A stretch of 43,140 nucleotides of DNA from Saprospiraceae bacterium. GTDB taxonomy: Bacteria; Bacteroidota; Bacteroidia; Chitinophagales; Saprospiraceae. Below are positions 25,001-35,500 of the stretch, piece by piece (within the stretch, counting starts at the first letter, position 1; the number at the start of each line of letters is the position of its first letter). The notes beneath the pieces were generated by a model, which saw only the letters and a list, made by a program, of their open reading frames with translations, had not been told where the DNA came from and did no database searches. The translations under genes and the position numbers were made by a program. Where the stretch lies: assembly GCA_020629255.1 (NCBI GenBank), contig JAHDDR010000003.1:31614-74753 (forward strand), in the 5' to 3' direction.

Positions 25001-26662
25001 TTATTTATATTTATCATTATGAACATTCACTGCGCGCCCCGAAGGCTCATTCATATTTTTGAAGGCTTCATCCCATTCTAAAGCAATAGGTGTACTACAT
25101 GCCACCGAAGGAACGGATGGCACACATAAAGCGGCAGATTCTGACGGAAAATGTTCTTCGAAAATCGTTCTATAATGATACTCCTCTTTGTTCAACGGGG
25201 GATTTACCGGGAAACGGAATTTAGCTTTTTCCATCATCTCATCCGATACCTCCTCATTTACAATTTCTTTTAAAGTATCGATCCAGCTATACCCTACTCC
25301 ATCAGAAAATTGTTCTTTTTGTCGCCATGCCACACTTGCCGGCAAATAATCTTCGAACGCTTTTCTTACAATCCATTTCTCCATACGATCAGTACACATC
25401 TTATCCTTAGGATTAAGACGCATCGCCACATCCATAAATTCTTTATCCAAGAAAGGAACCCTACCTTCTACGCCCCAAGCGGCTAAAGACTTATTAGCAC
25501 GATTACAATCGTATAAATGTAATTTATCCAATTTACGAACCGTTTCTTTATGGAATTCTTCTGGGTTCGGAGCTTTATGGAAGTACAAATAACCTCCAAA
25601 AATTTCATCGGCTCCTTCTCCCGACAATACCATTTTTACGCCCATAGATTTAATCACACGAGCCATCAAATACATCGGCGTACTTGCTCGGATGGTAGTA
25701 ACATCGTAAGTTTCCAAATGATAAATAACATCACGGATAGCATCCAATCCTTCTTGGATGGTAAATTTTATTTCATGATGAACGGTCCCGATAAAATCTG
25801 CAACGTCTTGTGCATGCTTTAAATCCGGCGAACCTTCCAATCCGACAGAAAAAGAATGCAGTTGAGGCCACCAAGCATCTTTCAATCCTTTCGACTCCAC
25901 CCTTCTACTTGCAAATTTTTTGGCAATGGCAGACACGACCGAAGAATCCAAACCTCCGGAAAGCAAAACACCATAAGGTACGTCGGACATAAGTTGCCGC
26001 TCTACCGCATCCTCTAATGCCTGCCTCAATTCCTTGATGCTGGAATCATTATCTTTTACATTTTCATAATCCATCCAATCGCGGGTGTACCATTTTTTCA
26101 TTTCTGCATCCCCACTGAATTTATAATGCCCCGGCAAGAAAACTTCGATTTTATTACAAACACCTTCCAATGCTTTCAATTCGGATGCCACATAATAATA
26201 TCCATTCTTGTCCCAACCTTGATACAAAGGAATAACTCCCATGTGATCCCTTGCAATCAAAAAACAATCCTTTTGTTTATCGTATAAGGCAAAAGCAAAA
26301 ATTCCATTTAATTCTTCGATGAAGTCAACACCTTTTTCTTGATACAATGCCAAGATGACCTCACAATCCGATTCTGTTTGGAATTCATATTTATCCGCTA
26401 ATTCTTTTCTGATTTTTTGATGATTATATATTTCACCATTTACAGCAAGAACCAGATTTCCATCTTTACTATACAATGGCTGCCCCCCCGATTGAGGATC
26501 GACAATAGATAATCTTTCATGGGCTAAGATCGTGTTACCTTCACAAAATATGCCCGACCAATCTGGTCCTCTGTGTCTTTGTTTTTTGGACATATCCAAG
26601 ACTTGCTGTCTCAAATCTTCATTGTTGTTCTGAATATCGAACACTGCGACAATTCCACACAT
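25001..26662 (-). CDS. asnB: Asparagine synthase B, glutamine-hydrolysing
   Basis: 553 aa, the length of bacterial AsnB. Cys2 is the glutaminase nucleophile (MCGIVAVFD, cleaved to expose Cys). The N-terminal amidotransferase domain shows RHRGPDWSG, HERLSIVD and VNGEIYNH. The synthetase domain has the PP-loop SGGLDSSVVSA (about residue 233) and LSGEGADEIFGGY. The enzyme makes asparagine from aspartate using glutamine and ATP. It lies 101 bp downstream of apbE on the same strand, and a TAnnTTTG element in that gap suggests its own promoter. Confidence 0.95.
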   Translation of the reverse strand: MCGIVAVFDIQNNNEDLRQQVLDMSKKQRHRGPDWSGIFCEGNTILAHERLSIVDPQSGGQPLYSKDGNLVLAVNGEIYNHQKIRKELADKYEFQTESDCEVILALYQEKGVDFIEELNGIFAFALYDKQKDCFLIARDHMGVIPLYQGWDKNGYYYVASELKALEGVCNKIEVFLPGHYKFSGDAEMKKWYTRDWMDYENVKDNDSSIKELRQALEDAVERQLMSDVPYGVLLSGGLDSSVVSAIAKKFASRRVESKGLKDAWWPQLHSFSVGLEGSPDLKHAQDVADFIGTVHHEIKFTIQEGLDAIRDVIYHLETYDVTTIRASTPMYLMARVIKSMGVKMVLSGEGADEIFGGYLYFHKAPNPEEFHKETVRKLDKLHLYDCNRANKSLAAWGVEGRVPFLDKEFMDVAMRLNPKDKMCTDRMEKWIVRKAFEDYLPASVAWRQKEQFSDGVGYSWIDTLKEIVNEEVSDEMMEKAKFRFPVNPPLNKEEYHYRTIFEEHFPSESAALCVPSVPSVACSTPIALEWDEAFKNMNEPSGRAVNVHNDKYK

Positions 26663-26696
26663 GTGTACTTATATTTATTTGCTAAAAAAGTGTTTA

Positions 26697-26704
26697 CAAA
26701 AATA
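26697..26704 (-). promoter_or_regulatory. Candidate -7 element for asnB
   Basis: The minus strand reads TATTTTTG, matching TAnnTTTG, 34 bp before the asnB ATG. No suitable TTG is seen at -33. Confidence 0.35.
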
Positions 26705-26763
26705 TAGACATCCAACTTTATTGAATGTGAATAAATAATTAGGTAGGTAAGGGTTTAGGGGGA

Positions 26764-27849
26764 TTATTCTTTCAGGTATTTTTTAAATCCTTCAGAAGCT
26801 TGGCTTTGCAAATTTCCGTTTTTATCTGCAAAAATGAAATATCCTTCTAAATTTTTATCATTTTTTATCCAATTCATGGCTTTTTCAAGCCCCCCTACCA
26901 TACAAGCCGTAGCGTAAGCATCAGCAGTCATGCAATCATCAGCAATAATGGTGGCACTAAGGAGGTTAGAACGTTCGGGAAAACCCGTTTTCGGATTGAT
27001 GGTATGTGAATATTTTTCCCCATCTACCTCATAAAAATTCCGATAATTTCCTGAAGTAGCCATTCCTTTGTCGGATAAATTGACATAAGCCATAAAATCA
27101 TTGATTTTTGATTCTTCTTCTGGTGTGTTCACACCAATCAACCAATTTTTTCCATTGGGATTTAGACCCTTCGTCCTTACTTCGCCTCCAATTTCTACCA
27201 AATAATTATGGATGTTTTTTCCATCTAAATATTCTGCAGCTTTGTCCACCGCATAACCTTTGGCGATGGCTCCAAAATCCAATTGGACTTTTGGGTTGGC
27301 CTTTCGAATACCCATGCTAATTTTACCTTTATCTTGACTAGCTTGAAAAGCTAATTTTTCCATTCCTACATATTCCAAAATCCCTTTTACCTTCTTTTCA
27401 TCCACCTTTGTAATTGGTTCCTTGCCAGTATAGCCAAAGCCCCAATAATTAACAATAGGCATAACTGTAGGATCAAAAAGCCCCTCGGTAATTTTAAAGA
27501 CTTCTTCTGATTTCTTATAATTGGTCAGGAAATGCTCATTCAACACTTTTTGTTCCTCATTCCCTTCCCATTCTTTTTCATCCCGATTAAAATCGGAAAT
27601 AACCGATGTTTTTATATACGTCGAAACAGCATTGTTGATTTCTACAAATAAAGAATCCAATTCTCCATTGATGACCTTCGTGTTCGCTCCTTGATATTTT
27701 ACACTATATGTTGTCCCCATCGTCTTGCCCCCGATCAAGGAATATTCGGTAGTAGCAGAAGGGGTCTCTACATCAGGTTTTTTAGTTTCTGTTGTCTGAC
27801 AAGAAACCAAGGAAAATATCAATATAAATAGGAATAATACATTCTTCAT
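26764..27849 (-). CDS. apbE: FAD:protein FMN transferase ApbE, lipoprotein
   Basis: 362 aa from the ATG at 27849. An in-frame ATG 18 codons upstream would bury the signal peptide. MKNVLFLFILIFSLVSC is a lipoprotein leader. ApbE attaches FMN from FAD to threonine or serine in target proteins such as NqrB/NqrC and RnfG/RnfD at the outer face of the inner membrane. The family patterns are present: GTTYSVKY early, YWGFG, VQLDFGAIAKGYAVDKA, EIGGEVRTKG, SHTINPKTGFP and the Mg-binding DAYATACMV. No Nqr, Rnf or other flavinylated target is encoded in the window, so its substrate is elsewhere. Confidence 0.92.
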   Translation of the reverse strand: MKNVLFLFILIFSLVSCQTTETKKPDVETPSATTEYSLIGGKTMGTTYSVKYQGANTKVINGELDSLFVEINNAVSTYIKTSVISDFNRDEKEWEGNEEQKVLNEHFLTNYKKSEEVFKITEGLFDPTVMPIVNYWGFGYTGKEPITKVDEKKVKGILEYVGMEKLAFQASQDKGKISMGIRKANPKVQLDFGAIAKGYAVDKAAEYLDGKNIHNYLVEIGGEVRTKGLNPNGKNWLIGVNTPEEESKINDFMAYVNLSDKGMATSGNYRNFYEVDGEKYSHTINPKTGFPERSNLLSATIIADDCMTADAYATACMVGGLEKAMNWIKNDKNLEGYFIFADKNGNLQSQASEGFKKYLKE

Positions 27850-27983
27850 TTTCGAAAATTTGCACGAAGGTACGCATTTTCTGAATCGAAATCTATACTC
27901 CATTTTTTGAAGTTGATGTAGGTGAAAAAGTATTGGAAATCAAATTTTGCTAGGAACCGTAAAGAATTCTGAAATTGGACGGT

Positions 27984-28010
27984 TTGCTCATCGAAAACAT
28001 CTTATATTTG
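27984..28010 (+). promoter_or_regulatory. Promoter of the dihydrolipoyl dehydrogenase gene
   Basis: TTG at 27984-27986 (within TTTG) is followed after 16 nt by TATATTTG (28003-28010), a full match to the Bacteroidota TAnnTTTG element. It ends 37 bp before the ATG. The spacer is slightly shorter than the usual 17-23 nt, but this is the best promoter in the window. Confidence 0.65.
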
Positions 28011-28047
28011 CAGCGATTTTCAAACCATTCAAAAATTTGAAACCAAA

Positions 28048-29442
28048 ATGAGTTTTGATCTTATTGTTATAGGAAGTGGGCCCGGCGGCTATGTTGCGGC
28101 TATCAGAGCCTCCCAATTAGGAATGAAAGTAGCCGTTGTAGAAAGGGAATCCCTAGGGGGAATTTGTCTGAACTGGGGTTGTATCCCTACAAAAGCCCTA
28201 TTGAAATCTGCTCAAGTATTCAATTATATTTCACATGCCAAAGATTATGGTATAAAAGTGGCTGGAGCAGAAGCTGATTTTGGTGGAATGATTTCTAGAA
28301 GTAGAGCGGTTGCCCAAGGGATGAGCAAAGGCATCAACTTCTTATTCAAGAAAAATAAAATAACGGTGGTCAATGGGTTCGGTAAATTGCTTCGAGGCAA
28401 GAAGGTAGAAGTAACGGATGCTGAGGGAAAGAAACAAACCATCGAAGCACCACACATCATTGTAGCTACAGGCGGAAGAGCCAGAGCCTTACCCAGCCTT
28501 CCTATGGATGGTAAGAAAATTATCGGTTACCGTGAAGCCATGAGCCTTTCGGAACAACCTAAAAAAATGGTGATTGTTGGAGCAGGTGCCATCGGTGTCG
28601 AATTTGCTTATTTCTACAATGCAATTGGTACAGAAGTTACGATAGTAGAATATATGCATGGCTTGGTTCCTAGAGAAGACAAGGATGTTTCTAAGGAGTT
28701 GACCAAAGTGTACAAGAAAATGGGGATAAAAACCATCGCCAATTCTGCCGTTCAATCTGTGGATACTTCCGGTAAGGGTTGCAAAGTTTTCATCAAAGGA
28801 AATAAGGATGGAAAAGAAACCATTATTGATTGTGATATAGTTCTTTCTGCTACGGGTGTTTCTCCGAATACTGAAAACATTGGTTTGGAAACATTGGGGA
28901 TTCCTACAGATAGAGGTCTTATTCAAGTCGATGAATTTTATAGAACCTCGGTTCCGGGCATTTATGCTATTGGGGATGTGGTTAAAGGTCCGGCTCTAGC
29001 TCACGTTGCGAGTGCGGAAGGCATTATTTGTGTGGAGAAAATAGCAGGTCACCATCCCGAGCCTTTGGATTATGGAAATATTCCGGGTTGTACATATTGT
29101 TCGCCGGAAGTAGCGTCTGTGGGCCATACTGAAGAATCTGCCAAGGAAGCCGGTTTTGATATCAAAGTAGGAAAGTTTCCTTTTTCCGCTTCGGGTAAAG
29201 CCAGTGCAGCCGGAGCAAAGGAAGGGTTCGTCAAATTAATCTTTGATGCCAAATATGGTGAATTATTGGGGGGGCATATGATAGGTATGAATGTAACCGA
29301 AATGATTGCTGAAATTGTTTCTATCCGAAAATTGGAAACGACGGGTCATGAAATCATCAAAACAGTCCATCCGCATCCTACTATGAGTGAAGCGATCATG
29401 GAGGCGGCAGCAGCTGCGTATGATGAGGTGATACATTTATAA
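28048..29442 (+). CDS. lpdA: Dihydrolipoyl dehydrogenase
   Basis: 464 aa. This is the E3 subunit of pyruvate, 2-oxoglutarate and branched-chain 2-oxoacid dehydrogenase complexes and of the glycine cleavage system; it reoxidises dihydrolipoamide using FAD and NAD. Visible features are the FAD Rossmann motif GSGPGGYVAA (residues 9-18), the redox pair Cys40-Cys45 in GGICLNWGCIPTK, a second dinucleotide motif GAGAIGVEFA (about 178), YAIGDV and the C-terminal HPHPTMSEA with the catalytic His. The gene is monocistronic, with its own promoter and a strong terminator. No E1 or E2 genes are nearby. Confidence 0.95.
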   Translation: MSFDLIVIGSGPGGYVAAIRASQLGMKVAVVERESLGGICLNWGCIPTKALLKSAQVFNYISHAKDYGIKVAGAEADFGGMISRSRAVAQGMSKGINFLFKKNKITVVNGFGKLLRGKKVEVTDAEGKKQTIEAPHIIVATGGRARALPSLPMDGKKIIGYREAMSLSEQPKKMVIVGAGAIGVEFAYFYNAIGTEVTIVEYMHGLVPREDKDVSKELTKVYKKMGIKTIANSAVQSVDTSGKGCKVFIKGNKDGKETIIDCDIVLSATGVSPNTENIGLETLGIPTDRGLIQVDEFYRTSVPGIYAIGDVVKGPALAHVASAEGIICVEKIAGHHPEPLDYGNIPGCTYCSPEVASVGHTEESAKEAGFDIKVGKFPFSASGKASAAGAKEGFVKLIFDAKYGELLGGHMIGMNVTEMIAEIVSIRKLETTGHEIIKTVHPHPTMSEAIMEAAAAAYDEVIHL

Positions 29443-29463
29443 AAAATATCCATTTCGCTTTAT

Positions 29464-29503
29464 AAAAAAGCCGGAGCATCAAAAATGATGTTCCGGCTTT
29501 TTT
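29464..29503. terminator. Bidirectional intrinsic terminator
   Basis: AAAAAAGCCGGAGCATCA pairs with TGATGTTCCGGCTTTTTT (one G-T wobble, loop AAAA). A and T runs on both sides serve the convergent lpdA and giant adhesin genes. Confidence 0.9.
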
Positions 29504-29524
29504 ATATTAATATGATTTTTATTC

Positions 29525-32500
29525 TTATCGGATTAAAGTAGAATTTCCAGTGAAAGTTTCCTTCCTTCCATCTACATATTCTACCTCAACATACCAAACA
29601 AATACAGCAGGATTCATTTTCTGTCCTTTGAAGGTTCCATCCCAAGTTAAAGCCGCATTGGTTGCATTGACCTCATAACCATCTGCTCTGAAAACCATTT
29701 CTCCCCAACGATCATATACCCTGAATGTAGTTACTTTCGTTCCTTCGATTCCATGTACCATGAGTACGTCATTCATTAAATCTCCATTAGGAGTGAATCC
29801 GCTAGGAACAAAAATTCCTCTTGGTCTATCAATTTGTATGGCGATTTCATCTGTTGCACTACACCCGTTCTCATCCGTAACAATAACGCTGTACACGTTG
29901 TTTTCATAATCACTGGCTATAGGCGTGGGGCAATCCATACAAGATAAGGTATCCGAACCATAAAGACCACTCCATTCTATGGTGACTTCGCCTTGAGTAT
30001 TATAATAATCCAACTCGAGTTGAATGGAATCGGTTAGTTCTATAACGACTACACTTGTATCCGGATAAATGATGGCTTCTACGGCTAATGGCTCCTCTAC
30101 GTGGATGGAATCTAGGCTAGAAATACATCCATTGGCGTCTTGAACATATACGGTATAATACCCCGGATAAACACCCGGAAAATTGGCGGCTCCAACATAT
30201 TCAATACCATCAATACTGTACGTATATGGATAAATCCCTCCATCGGCTTCAATAAAAATAGTACCATCCCGATCTCCATGACACGTCACTCCTTCGGTAG
30301 TTGTTGAGAATATCAAGGAATCGGGTTGTTCTATAATAATGTTATTGGTAGTAACACATCCATTAAAGTCTGTAACTTCTACCTGGTATTCTCCTATCGG
30401 AATATTCGGTAAAGAATCTGTGAAGGATAAGGTATCCATATTTACTACATCTGTCCAAATGTAAGAATAAGGAGAAACCCCTCCTTCTGCATTTACCCAA
30501 GCCATTCCGGAAGTTTCGCCATAGCAAACCACATTACTACCCATTACATCTGCCGTTAATAGCAATTGATTCTCAACCATGAAAGAAGCTGTTGCAAAAC
30601 AACCCAAGGAGTCGGTAACTGTAACATTATAATTACCAATGGATAAATCTATCGCCACCATACTATCCTGACCATTTTGCCAATCATAGGTATAAGGTGC
30701 TGTTCCTCCTACTCCAGTTATTGAAATGGTTCCATCCCCACCATTGTAACAACTAACAGGTATAATAGTGTCTAAAGCAATTTCTAGTTCCGTCGGCTGG
30801 CCGATTGTAATCGTATCCATACCGATACATCCAAACGAATCTGTTATGGTTACAGTATAGGTTTGTCCAGCCGTTAGTCCAATAGCAGTAGGATTGGTTT
30901 GAGGGAAAGGCGTACTCCAATTAAATGTAAAATCCGAGATATCTGTTCCTACTCCACCACTTACAGATTCTACAGTGGCTGTTCCATCGAAACCTCCAAA
31001 GCAACTTGCGTCTGTCGAGGAAAGGATGCTGTTAATTTCTGCCAATTCATTCACGACCACTTCGCTTATAGCCGTACAACCATTCGTATCTGTAACTGTT
31101 ACAAAATGGCTTCCCGGCCCTAAACCAGTTACAAAAGGTGTTTGAGTGTTATCGGTCCAGATATAAGAATATCCAGGAGTACCACCAAAAGCAGAAACAG
31201 TTGCCTGTCCATTGTTTGCACCAAAGCAAATTGTAGGATCAGGCGACATGGTTAATGTCAATTCGGAATTGGGTTCATTGACAGTTGTCGAAGAACTTGC
31301 TGTACATCCATTTTCATCTGTAACTTCTAGTGTATAGGTTCCTGCGGCAATACCTGTCAAATCTTCTGTGACCGGCGAATTAGACCATGAATAAGTGTAA
31401 GTCCCTGTACCTCCTGTTATTGTGGCATCTATTTCGCCATCAGAACCACCAAAACAGGAAACATCTGTTGGATTTAAATTAATGTTTAACGCAGCTGGTT
31501 CATTTACGATTAATGAAGATGAAATCGTACAATTATTATCATCCGTAATGACAACATTATATGTCCCGGCAGAAAGGTTGTTGATTAAATTGCTATCCGT
31601 ATTGAAACAATAGGAGAATTCTGTTGTATTTGGATCGAACCCTGCGGGTAAATTAATACAATGTTGTTCAATGTTATTTGTTTCTACAACAAGAGGAATA
31701 ACCTCCGTATTCGGAATCGTTTCATTGAAATCGCAAACTCCATTATCATTAACATCCGGAGAATAAGGTATGCAAGGATCGTTGTCATTTGGATCTTGAG
31801 CTGCACAAATTCCATCACCATCATTGTCGGTTGGATCGGGAGTACAACTACCAGAAGAGATAATCGAAACTACAACATATGTACTTAGCGTATTGTTTCC
31901 ATCTTCTGCACTTAAACAAATTTCGTCTAAGCCGAAACCAGTTTGTGAACCAGCATCGTACTCTAGACAACCTGTATTATTATCTAATTCCCAAAGGGCA
32001 TAAATACTAGAATTGGATACAAACTGTGGCCCATGTCCCCACGTTATAGAATAAGGGGCTACCCCTCCACTGAAGGTTACACCGGCATACCCATCGTTAC
32101 CTCCATTACATGACACATCTCCTATTACATTAAAAATAGATAGCGAATCTGGTTCATCAATAGAAATACTACCCGTTATAGAGCAAGCGTTAGCATCTGT
32201 TGCAGTTACTGTATATGTACCTAAGGCTAGGTTGCTCAATATTTGCCCTGCTCCAGCATTCCAAACATAAGTGATGGGTGCCGTTCCACCATTGGCGATT
32301 GCAGACACTGTTCCATCTGTACCTCCGTAACAAGAAATATCCGTTCCTGACAAATCTAATGTTAACTCCGTAGGTTCTACAATCTCGATGAAATTGGTAG
32401 TAGAGCAACCCAGTCCATCCGTTACGGTTACCGTGTAGATTTGAGCAGATAAATCTGAAACTGTTGCCGTGTTAGAACCACCAGGATCATTCCAAGCATA

Positions 32501-35500
32501 GAAATAAGTCCCATCTCCTCCATTGGCTGTAATCGTTACTGTTCCATCACTTATATTAAAACAGGAAGCATTGGTCCCGGAAATAGTTGTAGTGAGTTCG
32601 GGTTGTTCGGTTATGGTATATAAATCTGATGCTGTACAGCCGTTCACATCTTCAACGGTAACAGTGTAAGTTCCTGCGGGTAAATCTGCAACATTGTCAT
32701 TAGCACCTGGTACTGACCATTGATAAATTAACGTTCCTGTACCTCCTGTCACACTCACATTTACACTACCTGTCGATTCTCCAAAACAATCCACATTCGT
32801 ACCTCCCATAGTCAAGACCAATCCAGAAGGTTCATTAATGGTAATTTCATCGGAAATGGTACAGCCGTTATCATCTGTAACGGTAAGTGTATATGTACCA
32901 CTTGATAAATTTGAAATATCGGAATTCGTCTCTCCTGTAACTGACCATTGATAGGAATAATTTCCTACTCCCCCCGATACTGTTGAGGTAGCTGCCCCAT
33001 CTGAACCTCCGGCACAAGTAATATCCGAAGGAGAAATATTCAGTACTAAAGTATCAGGTATTAAAACTTCTGCACTATCCACAACCATACAATTGTTCAT
33101 ATCAGTGACGGTAACATAATGCCATCCACCCGGAAGGTTAGTAGCCGTAGCACCAACTTGGCTGCCAAAACTCCAATTATAAGTGTAGCCTCCGGATCCA
33201 TCTGCTGCTACTATTGTTGCTGTACCATCAGAAGATGCGTTACACAACGTAGGTGTCGATGATATTGTGGTTGTTATCTGGCTGGGTTCACTAACCATAG
33301 TAGAATTTATGTGTGTGCATCCATTCAAATCTGTAACGGTAACTGTATATATTCCTGCGGGTAGGTCTATGGCTGTTGAGGTGTTTTGGCTATTGGCATT
33401 TACGCTCCATTGGTATAAATAACCACCTACACCTCCTTGGGCTGTTATTGTTGCTGTTCCGTCGTTGCCTCCTGCACAAGAAACACTGGTAGTAGATGTT
33501 ACAGAAGTAATTTCTGTTTCTTCAGTCACTTCATAAGAATCAACGGCTGTACAAGAATTAGCATCGGCAACGGTTACCGTATATGTTCCGATGGGTAAAT
33601 CAATAATATTGTCGCTGTTGCCTGGAACAGACCAAGTATATGTATAGGTAGGTGTGCCACCTGAAGGTGTTACATTTGCCGACCCAGTACTACCGCCAAA
33701 ACAAGCAATATTCGTGCCTCCCATAATGAGGGTTACCTCCGTGGGTTCGGCAATGGCTATGGTATCTTGTGCTGTACAGCCATTATCATCCGTAACCGTT
33801 ACGGTATAAACACCAGCACTTAAATTTGAAATTAGATCATTATTTTCACCCATCACATTCCAAGCGTATGAAATGGTTCCGGTTCCTCCTATTACACTTG
33901 CAATAGCATTACCATCCGAAGCTCCAAAGCATGTAGCATCATTGCCTGTAACATTCAATAAAATAGGATTAGGGACAGTTACTTCTACACTGTCTACAAC
34001 AAAACAACCATTCATATCAGTAACAGTTACAAAATGCCATCCATCTATTAGGTTTATCGCTGTAGGTGTATTTTGATTGTTATCACTCCAAAGGTAGGTG
34101 TAAGAAGGTGTTCCTCCCGAAGCCACAACAGTAGCTGTGCCATCAGTAGAACCTACACAGGATGCTTGGGTAGACGACATTGTGGTTGACATTCCACCCG
34201 GAGCAATTACTGTTGCCGAATCCGTTATTGAACATCCATTGGTATCTGTAATTGTAACATCATAAGAACCCGCAGCCAAGTTTGAAGCCGAAGCTGTTAT
34301 TTGATTTCCGGCATTGGCATCCCATTGATAAGTATAAGACCCCGTACCTCCAGAAGCAGAAACAGCAGCAGAACCATCTGTACCTCCTCCACAAGAAGCA
34401 TCAGTACTTGAAGTAGAACTTGTTATTTCTGTTTCTTCGAAAATTTCAAACGAATTAGAAGCAGTACAAGAATTGGCATCTGTAACGGTAACCGTATATG
34501 TTCCCACCATTAGGTTAGAGATCAAGTCCATATTCCCAGGCACAGACCATGAATAAGAATAGGAAGCCGTTCCACCTGTGACACTGACATTCACAGAGCC
34601 TGTACTGCCTCCAAAGCAGGCCACATCCGTCCCGCCCATTGTTAGAATGAGTTCATTCGGCTCGGCGACATCAATCATATCTTCTGTTGTACATCCGTTA
34701 TCATCCGTAACAGTTACAGTATAGGTTCCTGCACCAACATTTGTAATAGAACTATTGATTTCTCCCATAACATTCCAAGCATAAGAGAAATTACCGGCTC
34801 CCCCTGAAGCTGCTACAATTACAGAGCCATCTGTACCACTGAAGCAAGAGGCGTCATTAGCAGTCATAAATGTAACCATTGGATTGGGAACTGAAACTTC
34901 TACACTATCTACATTCACACAGCCGTTCATATCTGTTACTGAAACATAATGCCAACCATCGGGTAAATTTATGGCTGTCGGGGTAACTTGAGAATTATCA
35001 CTCCAATTATAGGTAAATCCTCCTGCTCCACCAGAAGCTGTAACAGTAGCTGTTCCGTCATTTACGCCCACACAGGATGCCGGAGTGGATGACATGACTG
35101 TTGTAATGTTACCCGGAGCAATTATTGTTGCCGAATTTGTGGCAGAACAACCATTTGTGTCAGTTATAGTAACCTCATAAGTACCAGCCGGTAGATTTGA
35201 AGCAGTAGCTGTCATTTGATTTCCTGTATTATTATCCCATTGATACGTAAATCCTCCAATTCCTCCTGATGGAACAACTGTGGCAGAACCATCCATACCC
35301 CCTCCACAAGAAGCATCCGTTGTTGATGTTGTACTTGTTATCTCGGATTCCTCAACCACTTCGTAAGAGTCTGTAGCAATACAAGAATTCATGTCTGATA
35401 CTGTTACAGTATAGATGCCAATAGGTAAGTTGGAAATATTATCATTATTACCTGGGACAGACCATGTGTAAGAATAAACAGGTGTACCACCGGTTACAGA

